Part shown: piece by piece, positions 37,559 through 46,360 of the stretch
Position numbering within the stretch: position 1 is the first letter of the stretch
Layout: each line of letters starts with the position of its first letter
Assembly (NCBI RefSeq): GCF_050038885.1
Contig: NZ_CP143624.1
Span: forward strand, 1,984,001 to 2,048,000
Length of the DNA stretch: 64,000 bases
Source of the DNA: Myxococcus flavus
GTDB taxonomy: Bacteria; Myxococcota; Myxococcia; Myxococcales; Myxococcaceae
Direction of reading: 5' to 3'
Made by a program: the position numbers and the translations under genes
The notes under the pieces: model-generated
Seen by the model: the letters and a program-made list of their open reading frames with translations, nothing else
Databases searched by the model: none
Told to the model about the DNA's origin: nothing

Positions 37559-40474
37559 ATGCGACTCGCTAGCCCCGCGTGGCTCTGGGCCCTCCTCCTC
37601 GCCCTGTCGGCCTGTTCCTCCTCGAGTACGTCGTCCCCCGGGGATGGTGGCACCCCATCCCCCGATTCGGGCACCGAGCCCGGGCGCATCTTGGGGCAGG
37701 CCGTTCTCGAAGGGGCCTCGTCCCACGACGGCATCTCCGTCTCGCTCCAGGGCAGCGGGATGAGCGCCACGACGGATGCGGAGGGCCGCTTCACCCTGGA
37801 GAACGTCGCCCCGGGCACCCACACGCTGGTGGCTCGCAAGTCGGGCTACGGCGAGGCCCGCCAGTCCGTGACCGTGCAGTCGGGTGGAACGGCCTCCGTG
37901 CGGCTCGACCTCCCCCGAGGGCGAGGCGGCATGCTGGGCACCGTCCAGGTGGAGGGCCTCCTGGACGCCTCGGGCGTCACCGTCACCCTGGTGGAGACGG
38001 GCGCCAGCACGACGACGGACGCGCTGGGACACTTCACCTTCACCGACCTGTCCCCGGGCATCTACACCGTGAGGCTCCAGAAGACGGACTACCTCACGAC
38101 CGAGCAGACGGTGGACGTGCGGGTCGGCGGAGCCACCCTGGTCACCATCCACCTGCCGCGTGAGCGGGGCAGCGTGGCCGGTGTCATCCAGCTGGACGTC
38201 GCCGCCCCCCATGCCGCCACGGTCGTCACCCTGGTGGAGGCGAACGTCACCACGACGACGGATGTCGACGGCCGCTTCGTCTTCGAGAACGTGATGACGG
38301 GCACGTACACCGTGCAGGCGCGCCGGGACCACTACGCGGAGGCGCAGCAGTCCGTCGAGGTGCGCGCGAACCAGCAGAGCCAGGTCACCCTGACGCTGGC
38401 GCGCCTGCGCGGAGACGTGGTCGGCACCGTCGCGCTCTCGGATGGAGCCAGTCCCTCGGGCGTCCGCATCAGCGTGACGGAGACGGGCGCCACCGCGGTC
38501 ACGAATGCGCAGGGCGCGTTCTCCATCACCGGCGTTCCCACGGGGACGTACGCCTTGACGGCCCAGAAGGACGGCTATGCGACGGGACAGTCTTCCGTCA
38601 CGGTGCGCGCGGGCGTGGAGACGTCCGTTTCCATGACGCTGACCCGGGCGCAAGGCAGCGTGACGGGCACGGCCCTGCTCGAGGGCGCGAGCAACCACGC
38701 GGGCATCACCGTCACGCTTGCGGGCACGGGGGCCTCCACGACCACGGACGCCCAGGGCCGCTTCACCCTCAGCAACGTTTCCTCCGGCACGCACACGGTG
38801 GAAGCCCGGATGAGCGGCTACGCCGTGGCGCGGCAGTCCATCGAGGTGCGAGCGAACCAGTCGACCACCGTCTCGCTCTCGCTGACGCGCGAGCGTGGGA
38901 GCGTGGCCGGCGTGCTCCAGCTCGCCGACGGGAGCACGCCGGTGGACATCACCGTCACCCTGGTGGGGACGGCCTTCAGCACGCGCACGAATGCCGCGGG
39001 CCAGTTCTCCCTCAGCGGCGTGCCCACGGGCGCATACACCCTGGAGGCCCGGAAGGAGCGCTTCGCCGCGACCCAGCACGCCGTGCAGGTGCGCGCGGGC
39101 GAGCAGACGCAGGTCAACCTCACGCTGGCCATCGCGCGGGGACACATCGCCGGCGTGGTCATGCTGGAGGGCGGAACCACCACGTCGGGCATCTCCGTGG
39201 CGCTGGTTGACGGCGATATGACGCTGACGGATGCCCAGGGGCGCTTCGCCTTCAATGACCTCCCCACGGGGACCTATACCCTCACGGCCTGGTGGACGGG
39301 CCACGGCGTGGAAGAGCGGACCGTGGAGGTCCGGTATCAGGAGACCACGACGCTCTCCATCACGCTGCCGCGCCTGCTCGGCGAGGTGACGGGCACCCTC
39401 CAGCTCGAAGGCGAGAGCAACCACGCGGGCATCTCCGTGTCGCTCGACGGCCATGACGCCACGGCGACGACGGACGCCCAGGGCCGCTTCGTCCTCCAGG
39501 GCGTGCCCGAGGGGCCGCACCTCCTGTCCGCCTGGAAGGCCCACTACGCGAAGGCGGAGGCGGCGCTGGACGTGAGCGCGGGCCAGTCCAACCCGGTCAG
39601 CCTGTCGCTGAACCGCCTCGAGGCCCCGGTGCTCACGGCGCCCGCCCTGGCGGTCCAACAAGGCTACCTGAAGCTGACGGGCGCCCACTTCGGCGAGGCG
39701 CGCGGCGACATCACGGTCTCGATTGGCGGCGTGGACGTCGACGAGTACGTCACCTGGTCGGATGCGGAGGTGGTGGTGCGCGTGCCAGGGAGCCTCTCCT
39801 CCGGCGTGCACGAGGTGGTCATGTCCCCTGACGTGGCCTGGCGGCCCGCAGCCACGGCCTCGCTCCGCGTGCTCCGGCAGCGGACCCTGGCCCATGACGC
39901 CCTCTGGGGCATGGGCGTCCGGCCCGACAACACCGTCACCGTCTGGGGCCCGTCATCGAACGACGTCACCCGGGTTCCGGCCGGGCTCGCGGACGTCGTG
40001 AGCGTCGCCGCGGGGGAGGATTTCGCCGTGACGCTGAAGGCGGATGGAAGCCTCGTCACCTGGGGCGGCTCGACCGCCCTCCCCGTGCCCGCGGACCTGT
40101 CCGACGTGGTCGACATCCACGCGAACGGCACCTATGTCCTCGCCCTCCGGAGCAACGGCACGGTGATGGCCTTCGGGACGGAGCCCTCCGCGCAGACCCG
40201 TGTCCCGGAAGGGCTCCAGGACATCGTGGGAATCGCTGCATCGAAGGATGCCGCCCTGGCGTTCAGAGCCGACGGCGCCGTCATCGCGTGGGGGGAGAGC
40301 GCCGATGGCCAGACCGCCGCGCCGGCGGACCTGACCCACTGCGCGGCCATCGCGGGCGAAGCCTCCGACCAGCGCCTGGTGCTCCGGCAGAACGGCACCG
40401 TCGCGCACTGCGGGGACGTCGCTCCCTCGTTCCTGCCGCCGTCGGGCCGGGTCCTCCGCGTTCCCGCCCGATAG
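37559..40474 (+). CDS. Lipoprotein with eight carboxypeptidase-regulatory-like domains, an IPT/TIG domain and RCC1-like repeats
   Basis: 971-residue surface lipoprotein. The lipobox is LALSAC (Cys about 19) before a Ser/Gly linker. Eight CarboxypepD_reg-like beta domains with a period of about 81 residues span roughly 45-690. Each has a GITVTL-type strand, STTTDAQGRFTL, V-x-x-GTHTVEARKxGY and a QSVTVR strand. Next come an IPT/TIG domain (TLTAP-ALAVQQGYLKLTGAHFG, VTWSDAEVVVRVPG) and an RCC1-like beta-propeller part (VTLKADGSLVTWG, LALRSNGTVMAFG, LAFRADGAVIAWG). Such proteins are adhesive or scaffolding surface components in myxobacteria; the role here is unknown. ATG 37559 is chosen for the signal peptide. 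A strong hairpin follows the stop. Confidence 0.88.
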   Translation: MRLASPAWLWALLLALSACSSSSTSSPGDGGTPSPDSGTEPGRILGQAVLEGASSHDGISVSLQGSGMSATTDAEGRFTLENVAPGTHTLVARKSGYGEARQSVTVQSGGTASVRLDLPRGRGGMLGTVQVEGLLDASGVTVTLVETGASTTTDALGHFTFTDLSPGIYTVRLQKTDYLTTEQTVDVRVGGATLVTIHLPRERGSVAGVIQLDVAAPHAATVVTLVEANVTTTTDVDGRFVFENVMTGTYTVQARRDHYAEAQQSVEVRANQQSQVTLTLARLRGDVVGTVALSDGASPSGVRISVTETGATAVTNAQGAFSITGVPTGTYALTAQKDGYATGQSSVTVRAGVETSVSMTLTRAQGSVTGTALLEGASNHAGITVTLAGTGASTTTDAQGRFTLSNVSSGTHTVEARMSGYAVARQSIEVRANQSTTVSLSLTRERGSVAGVLQLADGSTPVDITVTLVGTAFSTRTNAAGQFSLSGVPTGAYTLEARKERFAATQHAVQVRAGEQTQVNLTLAIARGHIAGVVMLEGGTTTSGISVALVDGDMTLTDAQGRFAFNDLPTGTYTLTAWWTGHGVEERTVEVRYQETTTLSITLPRLLGEVTGTLQLEGESNHAGISVSLDGHDATATTDAQGRFVLQGVPEGPHLLSAWKAHYAKAEAALDVSAGQSNPVSLSLNRLEAPVLTAPALAVQQGYLKLTGAHFGEARGDITVSIGGVDVDEYVTWSDAEVVVRVPGSLSSGVHEVVMSPDVAWRPAATASLRVLRQRTLAHDALWGMGVRPDNTVTVWGPSSNDVTRVPAGLADVVSVAAGEDFAVTLKADGSLVTWGGSTALPVPADLSDVVDIHANGTYVLALRSNGTVMAFGTEPSAQTRVPEGLQDIVGIAASKDAALAFRADGAVIAWGESADGQTAAPADLTHCAAIAGEASDQRLVLRQNGTVAHCGDVAPSFLPPSGRVLRVPAR

Positions 40475-40490
40475 TCCCCAGGTCGCGTCA

Positions 40491-40523
40491 GCGCTCCGTC
40501 TCCGCCACTTGAAGACGGAGCGC
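40491..40523. terminator. Perfect 11-bp hairpin after the 971-residue lipoprotein gene
   Basis: GCGCTCCGTCT at 40491-40501 and AGACGGAGCGC at 40513-40523 pair perfectly with an 11-base loop, 17 bp past the stop codon. It is the best terminator candidate in the window. Confidence 0.75.
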
Positions 40524-40639
40524 GCCACCCGAGCAGTGGACATGCCGCCTCTCCTGCATTTCAAGGAATACAGGTTGCACACGACACCGTGCCGGAGGAA
40601 CACTCCGGTATGCTCGCACCCCAACGGAGAGACGCGGCG

Positions 40640-41098
40640 ATGATGGCCCCGGTTCAGCTCGACGCGCCCGACATCCAGGACGTGGTGCGGGGCCTGACGC
40701 TGGGGCTGGCCTACGTGGGCACGGTGCTGGTGGTGGCCCACAACGCGCAGCCGCCCTCAGCCGACGACTGGGCGCGCTACTGCGAGCTCATCGCGCGCCA
40801 TCAAGGCACGGCCACCGCGCAGCTCGTCCTGGCGGAGGGACCGGGCCCGAACGCCACCCAGCGGCAGCAGGCGCTCAACCAGGTCCCCAAGGACTACGTC
40901 ATTCCTCCCACGGCCGTGTTCACCCGGTCCGCGCTGGTGCGAGGCGTGGTGTCGCTCTTCAACTGGTTCACCCCCCGGGCGATGCGCGCATTCGTCCCCG
41001 GGGACATCGCCGCCGCCGCCAGGCACCTGGGGATGAGCGAGGCCCAGGTGCAGCGGCTGGTGGACGTCGCCCAGGCGGTGCGGCCCGAGGGCCCCTAG
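40640..41098 (+). CDS. STAS/SpoIIAA-like small protein
   Basis: 152-residue protein without signal peptide. Pattern: a strand at GLAYVGTVLVVAHN, helix DDWARYCELIARH, strand TAQLVLAEGPG, helix QQALNQV, strand TAVFTRSALVRGVVSLFNWF and a helix-rich C-terminus with GMSEAQVQRLVDVAQAV. It resembles the STAS-like single-domain proteins seen elsewhere in the window (26306-26683) but lacks clear sequence identity. The ATG at 40640 follows GGAGAG; in-frame starts at 40589 (GTG) and 40610 are possible. It converges with the DUF4255 unit. Confidence 0.62.
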   Translation: MMAPVQLDAPDIQDVVRGLTLGLAYVGTVLVVAHNAQPPSADDWARYCELIARHQGTATAQLVLAEGPGPNATQRQQALNQVPKDYVIPPTAVFTRSALVRGVVSLFNWFTPRAMRAFVPGDIAAAARHLGMSEAQVQRLVDVAQAVRPEGP

Positions 41099-41109
41099 CG
41101 GCGCACGGA

Positions 41110-42201
41110 CTACGGCTTGATGCCCTGCCGGATGCGCAGCTCCTCGACGCCCTTGAGCGTCTTCGGCGCCGCCAACAGCAGGTCCTGGCTGATGAGCTTC
41201 CCATCCGCCGGGACGCACTTCCCGGAGACGCAAGCGGAGTACGCGGGACAGGGGGACTCGCACTGGAAGGACTCGGGGGACACCTGGCAGGTCTCCGCGC
41301 AGTAGCCGGACAGACATGACTCGTGCCGCGTGCACGGCTGCCCATCCGGGAGCTGGCACAGCTTCGTGGCGCCACACTGCGAGGGCGGCTTGCACTCGGC
41401 GTCGCTGTCGCAGCGCCCATCATCCCGGCTGCACCTGCGCTCCGCGTTGCAGAAGAAGCTGGCGCAGTCCCGGTCCTGCTCGCAGGGCTGCTCCGGCTCC
41501 AGCAGGCAGACCTGGGAGCCGAGCGCGTTGACGCACGAGAGCCGTCCCGGGCAGTCCGCCTCGGTGGCGCAGTCCTTCCCCAGCGGCACCGTGCAGCCCA
41601 CCCCGGGCTCACAGAAGCCGGTGATGCACTGGGTGCCCGCGTCGCAGGGCTGTCCCTGGGAGGCCAGACACACGCTCCCGCCGTTGCGCGTCTCGCACGT
41701 CAAGCCCCTGCCACAGTGGCCGTCCGGGCACGGCGCGCCCGGGCCGGGCTCTCCCGCGCGGTGCGCGGCGAGCAGGGACGCCACCGTCCCGAGCAGGATG
41801 AAGGTCCCCACCGCCATCACCGCCCGGCTCATGGGAAACGCCTTCGCGGCGGGCGGGGTCTGCATGACGTCGAAGGCCAGGGCCGGCCCTTCCACGAAGC
41901 GCGTCTCCGGCAGGGCCGCATCCTCCACGCGCAGGTGGAAGGTGAACCGCCCCGGCGGCATTCCGGGCGGCACGCGAAGGCGGACGGTGACTCGCTGCGC
42001 GGCCTTCGAGGGGAGCTCGCGCTCCGCATCGCCCTCCAGGAAGAACCACTCACGCCGTGAGCGGGGGCCGGGGACCACCGTCAGCCGCGCGCGCACGGAC
42101 GCATCCAGGACGTTGGTGACGAGGAAGACGGCCTCGCCCATCCCACTGGAGGACAGACGAGGGGCGTCCGTGATGGCGGAGACATCGAAAGCGCGAGACA
42201 T
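41110..42201 (-). CDS. Single-pass membrane protein with Ig-like and Cys-rich domains
   Basis: 363-residue protein. Residues 1-118 form a strand-rich Ig-like domain (FLVTNVLDASVRARLTV, RVTVRLRVPPGMPPG, FTFHLRVEDAAL) with no signal sequence, so it lies on the cytoplasmic side. One membrane helix is at about 128-146 (VMAVGTFILLGTVASLLAA). The remaining 210 residues hold about 28 cysteines in EGF/Dickkopf-like spacing (CPDGHCGRGLTC, CDAGTQCITGFC, CATEADCPG) and should be outside, disulfide-bonded. It is the last gene of a three-gene minus-strand unit with a DUF4255 protein; its role in that unit is unknown. Confidence 0.72.
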   Translation of the reverse strand: MSRAFDVSAITDAPRLSSSGMGEAVFLVTNVLDASVRARLTVVPGPRSRREWFFLEGDAERELPSKAAQRVTVRLRVPPGMPPGRFTFHLRVEDAALPETRFVEGPALAFDVMQTPPAAKAFPMSRAVMAVGTFILLGTVASLLAAHRAGEPGPGAPCPDGHCGRGLTCETRNGGSVCLASQGQPCDAGTQCITGFCEPGVGCTVPLGKDCATEADCPGRLSCVNALGSQVCLLEPEQPCEQDRDCASFFCNAERRCSRDDGRCDSDAECKPPSQCGATKLCQLPDGQPCTRHESCLSGYCAETCQVSPESFQCESPCPAYSACVSGKCVPADGKLISQDLLLAAPKTLKGVEELRIRQGIKP

Positions 42202-42310
42202 CGACCTGCTCTCTTGGAGGACCGTGCGGAATCAGCGCGTCAGCAGCGCTCCCCCTCAGGCCCGGTGGTTCCCCCGTCACCCGGCCTGCCGCGGAAGGCT
42301 GTTCACTCCT

Positions 42311-42664
42311 TCAGTCGCCCGGGCGGCGCACCCGCGGCGGCGCCACGCCCCCCGCCAGCAGGGACTGGGCCCCTTCCCACGCGCCGTCATCCTTCCACGC
42401 GGCGGCGCCGGGCGAGGACGCACGCGGGCAGCCCGCCTGCGCCTCCCGGATGGAGGGCGGTTCGTGCGGTGGAGGCCGCCGCGCGGGCGCCGCGTAGGCG
42501 GAGAACGCCTCCGGCCCCAGGCCCCAGGCCGCGAACACGTCCGGCTCGAGCGCGTCAGGCACGCCCCGCATGGGCGGGGCCCCCCGGGGCCACGGTGAAG
42601 ACTCCCGGACGTCGGTGCACGGCGCCTCCTCGGAGACGACGGGCGACAGGTGGCTCGGCGACAT
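42311..42664 (-). CDS. Small Pro/Ala-rich hypothetical protein in the DUF4255 unit
   Basis: 117-residue protein not recognised. It is rich in Pro, Ala and Arg and has no signal peptide or membrane segment, so it may be largely disordered. A short hydrophobic-acidic stretch (ALEPDVFAAWGLGPEAFSAY) is the only likely helix. It starts one base after the stop of the DUF4255 gene (TGA-C-ATG), which argues that it is a real cotranslated gene. Function unknown. Confidence 0.55.
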   Translation of the reverse strand: MSPSHLSPVVSEEAPCTDVRESSPWPRGAPPMRGVPDALEPDVFAAWGLGPEAFSAYAAPARRPPPHEPPSIREAQAGCPRASSPGAAAWKDDGAWEGAQSLLAGGVAPPRVRRPGD

Positions 42665-42665
42665 G

Positions 42666-43358
42666 TCACTCCTCCTTCAACGGCAGACGGATGAGCAGCG
42701 GCTGGGGCTCGGCGGCGAGCACCTCGGGCCCCAGCTCGAGCAACTCCCCCTTGGCCCGCACCTCCAGCCGCCCGAGCGACGCCATGGGGGGCACGCGGGG
42801 AAACCGGAAGCAGCCCCGGGCATCCGTCCGCGTGGTGAGCTTCAGCGTCGGCAGCTCCACCAGCGCGCCCGGAATCGGCACGTCACCCGGCCCGACGACA
42901 CAGCCCAGCAGCGCCTCCGCGGGCGTCTGCGCCTGGGGCACGGCGGGGAAGAGCACCCGGTGGATGACGGGCGAGGCGCGCTCGCGCCGCACGGGGACGC
43001 GCAGGCGGAAGCAGGGCCGCGGCGCGGTCCTCAGCCCCGCCCAGACGGTGGTGGGCACCGGCGTGAGCTCCACCTCGAAGTCCGCCTCCTCCATCGCCGC
43101 GAAGACGAGTTCGCCCAGCAGGCGGTGCGCCCGCTCCGGAGACTCCGCCCCCGCGGTGATGAGGTAGCAGACCGAAATCTGCAGCGGCCCGCGTCCACCG
43201 CCACCGCCCCGGACCGGCAGCGCGGGCCCCAGCTCCAGCAGGTAGAGGCAGACGCCTCGCTCGAGCGATTCGCGGTCCGGCACTCCCAGGAACACCGGGA
43301 CATCGCCGGCAATGCGGCCCACCCACGCCTTCAAACGTTGATCGACTTCGTCGATCAT
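42666..43358 (-). CDS. DUF4255 (Pvc16-like tube-terminator) protein with a C-terminal carboxypeptidase-regulatory-like domain
   Basis: 230-residue protein. The N-terminal 150 residues match the DUF4255/Pvc16 pattern: MIDEVDQRLKAWV, a long strand with GVCLYLLELGPALP, LQISVCYLITAGAESPERAHRLLGELVFAAM and VELTPVPTTVWAGL. In contractile injection systems this family caps the tube. Residues about 160-230 form a CarboxypepD_reg-like domain (ALLGCVVGPGDVPIPGALVEL, TTRTDARGCFRFPRVPP), an unusual addition. No sheath, tube, baseplate or ATPase genes lie nearby, so it is an orphan here. Downstream come a small protein and a Cys-rich membrane protein. Confidence 0.75.
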   Translation of the reverse strand: MIDEVDQRLKAWVGRIAGDVPVFLGVPDRESLERGVCLYLLELGPALPVRGGGGGRGPLQISVCYLITAGAESPERAHRLLGELVFAAMEEADFEVELTPVPTTVWAGLRTAPRPCFRLRVPVRRERASPVIHRVLFPAVPQAQTPAEALLGCVVGPGDVPIPGALVELPTLKLTTRTDARGCFRFPRVPPMASLGRLEVRAKGELLELGPEVLAAEPQPLLIRLPLKEE

Positions 43359-43620
43359 CCGGACCCCCCGTCCTGGGCCGGTCGACCCGGGCTGTCACAG
43401 CCCGGTGCTCTCCGGGCTTGCAACGTGTCACCGGCCTCCGAGTGCAGGTATTGACCGAAAGGGCGGAGGGACGTCGGACCTTCAACACCCTTCGGGAAAC
43501 CCCTGACACGCGACCCAACCCGCCGGAATGCCGAGGGAAAAGAAGGCACACAACTCGCGCGCATCCGTGACGGATAATTCCACGACGCGCCTCCCCCTCG
43601 CGCACCGGGATTCCTCCACC

Positions 43621-44997
43621 ATGGCCACGAAAGTCAGCGACAGCCCGCGTCCCCTCCCCTCGATTCCGCCGCGCACCGCCGTGGCCAGGGACACCCAGCC
43701 GCCCGAGGCCGCGAAGCCGGCCCACGCGCCCCCGGGCTGGAACGCGGACCGCTTCGAGTCCACCCGCGCGCCCCGGCCGCTCGTCTGCACCGTCCCCACG
43801 CCGCCGCCGACCGCGCCCGTGGAGCCCGCGCCGGAGCCGGAGGCCGACACGGCCGCGGTGGACTCGGACCCGATGACGCACATCGCGTACCTGTCCTCGG
43901 ACGCGCTCCAGGGCCGTGACAGCCCCTCGGCGGGGCTGGATGCCGCGTCCGCGTACGTGCAGCAGCACGTGCAGAAGTACGGCCTCGTCGGCCCCAACAC
44001 GAACAACCCGGACAACCCCTTCGAGCAGCGCTTCGACGTGTACTCGTTCACGGGCAGGCCCGGCGCCCGGGGCGAGGCGGGCGAGCACGCGCACGCGCCG
44101 GGAGCCTACGGGCACGCGCTGTTCGACAACGGCTTCTACCTCGACGACGCCATGCCCGCGGAGACGCTCGCGTTGCTCAACCAGAAGTACGAGCAGGCGA
44201 TGAGCGCGCGCGGCCTGCCCCTGGCGCCGCCGCGCGAGGGCACGCAGCGCGGCGTGGAGGAGCTGCGCCAGCTGGCCTCCGCGTCCGGACAGGCGGTGAA
44301 CACGATGGCGCTGCTGCCGGGCTCGGGGCCGAACAAGGACGAGGTCATCGTGGTGATGGCGCACCTGGACCACGACGGCGTGGACCGCCGGGGCAACGTC
44401 CTCAACGGTGCGGACGACAACGCCTCCGGCAGCGCGGTGCTGATGGCGGCGGTGCCGGAGCTGGCCGAGGCGGCGAAGCGCGGCGAGCTGGACCGCTCCG
44501 TGCTGTTCCTGTGGACGGGCGCTGAGGAGAAGGGCCTGGTGGGCTCGCAGTACTTCGTGGACCACCCGATTCCCGGCCTGGGCCTGGAGGAGATTGCCGG
44601 CGTCATCAACGTGGACATGGTGGGCCGCTGGGACGACCAGCGCCTGTCCGTGGTGGACACCGACTCGCGCGGCCAGCCCAACTACTTCCGCGAGGTGCTG
44701 GCCCAGGCGAACGCGCAGCTCGCGGACCCGTTCGACCGCATCAACCAGGACATCAACGTGTTCCGCGACCGGCAGGACGGCGCGTCCTTCGGGCGCAAGG
44801 GCGAGGACGTCCTCTTCATGTTCGAGGGCCTGTCCAACCCCAACGGTGGCGGCGACCTCATCCCCGAGTACCACCGGCCGGACGACGACATCGACCTCAT
44901 CCTGCGCGACAACGGCGGCGAGAAACCGCGCCGCATCAAGGATTTGATGGTGAACGTCATCGAGCTCGCGGCCAACCGGTCCGCCGCCGAACCCTGA
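43621..44997 (+). CDS. M28-family zinc aminopeptidase/peptidase
   Basis: 458-residue M28 peptidase. The di-zinc ligands are visible: His248 and Asp250 in MAHLDHDG, Asp266 in GADDNASGSA, Glu302/Glu303 in WTGAEEKGLVGS, Asp in NVDMVGRWD, and the last His in IPEYHRPDDD. The first 85 residues are a Pro-rich linker without a clear signal peptide. M28 enzymes remove N-terminal residues from peptides; location is uncertain because export signals are not obvious. ATG 43621 starts a sequence with SDS/Pro-rich residues; an earlier ATG at 43528 would extend it by 31 residues. Confidence 0.88.
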   Translation: MATKVSDSPRPLPSIPPRTAVARDTQPPEAAKPAHAPPGWNADRFESTRAPRPLVCTVPTPPPTAPVEPAPEPEADTAAVDSDPMTHIAYLSSDALQGRDSPSAGLDAASAYVQQHVQKYGLVGPNTNNPDNPFEQRFDVYSFTGRPGARGEAGEHAHAPGAYGHALFDNGFYLDDAMPAETLALLNQKYEQAMSARGLPLAPPREGTQRGVEELRQLASASGQAVNTMALLPGSGPNKDEVIVVMAHLDHDGVDRRGNVLNGADDNASGSAVLMAAVPELAEAAKRGELDRSVLFLWTGAEEKGLVGSQYFVDHPIPGLGLEEIAGVINVDMVGRWDDQRLSVVDTDSRGQPNYFREVLAQANAQLADPFDRINQDINVFRDRQDGASFGRKGEDVLFMFEGLSNPNGGGDLIPEYHRPDDDIDLILRDNGGEKPRRIKDLMVNVIELAANRSAAEP

Positions 44998-45141
44998 ATT
45001 CACGGCGGCGAGGGGGACCGCCAATGTCGGATATCCGCGAGGAAGCGGCGTCTTTTCACCGTGATTCTCCACGGCGCCGCTTCTTTTTCCGCCCGGTCGC
45101 GCGAATGATGGCCACCGGGCCGGAACACGCTGGAACACGAC

Positions 45142-45771
45142 ATGACGATGGCGACATCCTCGACGAGACGACGAAGGGCATTTCCCCTGGGACGGCACGG
45201 CGCCGCACTCGCGTGTGCCCTGGGGCTCGGGGCCGCGACACCGGCCCTGGCCCAGGACGGGTCGGACACCCCTCACTTCTTTGGCCTCATGCTGGACGCG
45301 GGCGCGCCCCACGGCGTGGGCCTGTCCGCGGTGCTGCGGCCGCTGCCGTGGCTGCGTCTGCAGGCGGGCCCCACCACCAACACGCTCAGCTTCGGCCTGC
45401 GCGGCGGCCTGAGCGTCCTGCCAATGCAGACCTTCATCGCCCCGTCCTTCAACGTGGAGGCGGGGCACTACTTCGGCTCGGACTACAACGAGGTGGTGGA
45501 CTGGCTGGGCGCCAGCCCGAGCCGCGGCAGCGAGAACATCCGCGACGTGACGTACAACTACGTCACCGGCAGCGTGGGCCTGGAGGTGGGCTCGGCCAGC
45601 CGCTTCAACTTCTTCCTCCACCTGGGGCTCAGCTACGTGGACCTGGGCGTGGATGACGCGAGCGCCCTGCTCCAGGACGCCACGGACGACCCGGACGTCA
45701 CCGCGCGGAATCTGTCCGTGCGCGCCACCATGCCCTCCGTGAAGCTGGGCTTCATCCTCTACTTCTTCTGA
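45142..45771 (+). CDS. Outer-membrane beta-barrel-like protein
   Basis: 209-residue exported protein. A signal peptide (AALACALGLGAATPALAQ) is cut near residue 38. The remainder alternates short hydrophobic strands (HFFGLMLDAGAPHGVGLSAV, TLSFGLRGGLSVLP, YVTGSVGLEVGSASRFNFFL, PSVKLGFILYFF) and ends in Phe, the usual BAM signal of outer-membrane barrels. Not recognised to family level. It is followed 11 bp later by a lipoprotein gene, so both may form an envelope unit. Confidence 0.72.
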   Translation: MTMATSSTRRRRAFPLGRHGAALACALGLGAATPALAQDGSDTPHFFGLMLDAGAPHGVGLSAVLRPLPWLRLQAGPTTNTLSFGLRGGLSVLPMQTFIAPSFNVEAGHYFGSDYNEVVDWLGASPSRGSENIRDVTYNYVTGSVGLEVGSASRFNFFLHLGLSYVDLGVDDASALLQDATDDPDVTARNLSVRATMPSVKLGFILYFF

Positions 45772-45782
45772 GCCAGGAGCCG

Positions 45783-46334
45783 ATGACCATGCGAAAGACC
45801 TCCATCCGCGCCCTGCTGCTCTCCAGCATCGCGCTGCTCGCCACCGGCTGCGAGTCCCTCTTCTTCATCGAGGCCGAGGCCGAGGAAGTCTGCAAGACGG
45901 AGCGCGACCTGTCCTTCCCCGCCGCGCTGCCCATCACCGTGAACGTGGAGCGGAGCATCACCTTCCCGCTGGGCGACCTCGCGGACCCGCTGCCCGATGA
46001 CACCGAGGTGGAGACGGAGCTGCGGCTGCGCCTCTTCGAGGTGACGGCCGACACCGACCTGAGCGGCATCGAGCGCGCCAGCGTGTCCGTGCGCGAGCCG
46101 GGCGGCAACCAGACCCACGTCATCGGGGAGTACACGCGCACCAGCACCGCGGCCCGGCGCTCCATCCAGCTCACCAGCACCGGCCCGGTGGACCTGCTGG
46201 ACCTGGCCCGGGAGCCCGAGCTCGAGTTCATCTTCGACGCCCGGGGCTCGCTGCCCTCGGAGGACTGGACGGCCTCCGTGCGCGCCTGCGCGGGCGTGAA
46301 GGCGAACGCCAACTACTTCGACCTGGTGTTCTGA
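45783..46334 (+). CDS. Small lipoprotein
   Basis: 183-residue lipoprotein. The signal peptide ends IALLATGCES (Cys about 21). The mature part has two cysteines (EEVCKTERD and RACAGVKANA) and a strand-rich pattern in which acidic residues alternate (TEVETELRLRLFEV, LTSTGPVDLLDLAREPELEF). Function unknown. It starts 11 bp after the beta-barrel gene and ends just before a perfect bidirectional hairpin. Confidence 0.75.
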   Translation: MTMRKTSIRALLLSSIALLATGCESLFFIEAEAEEVCKTERDLSFPAALPITVNVERSITFPLGDLADPLPDDTEVETELRLRLFEVTADTDLSGIERASVSVREPGGNQTHVIGEYTRTSTAARRSIQLTSTGPVDLLDLAREPELEFIFDARGSLPSEDWTASVRACAGVKANANYFDLVF

Positions 46335-46338
46335 GCCA

Positions 46339-46356
46339 GGCGCCCCTCGGGGCGCC
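46339..46356. terminator. Perfect 18-bp palindrome between convergent genes
   Basis: GGCGCCCC-TC-GGGGCGCC lies between the stop of the small lipoprotein (46334) and the stop of the convergent hydroxylase-like gene (46361). Perfect symmetry suits a bidirectional terminator. Confidence 0.6.
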
Positions 46357-46360
46357 GCCG

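Noticed and set aside
42883..45621. Long - strand frame of 912 codons
   Set aside because: It runs antisense to the M28 peptidase and part of the DUF4255 gene; composition is Arg/Val/His-rich shadow sequence without family motifs.
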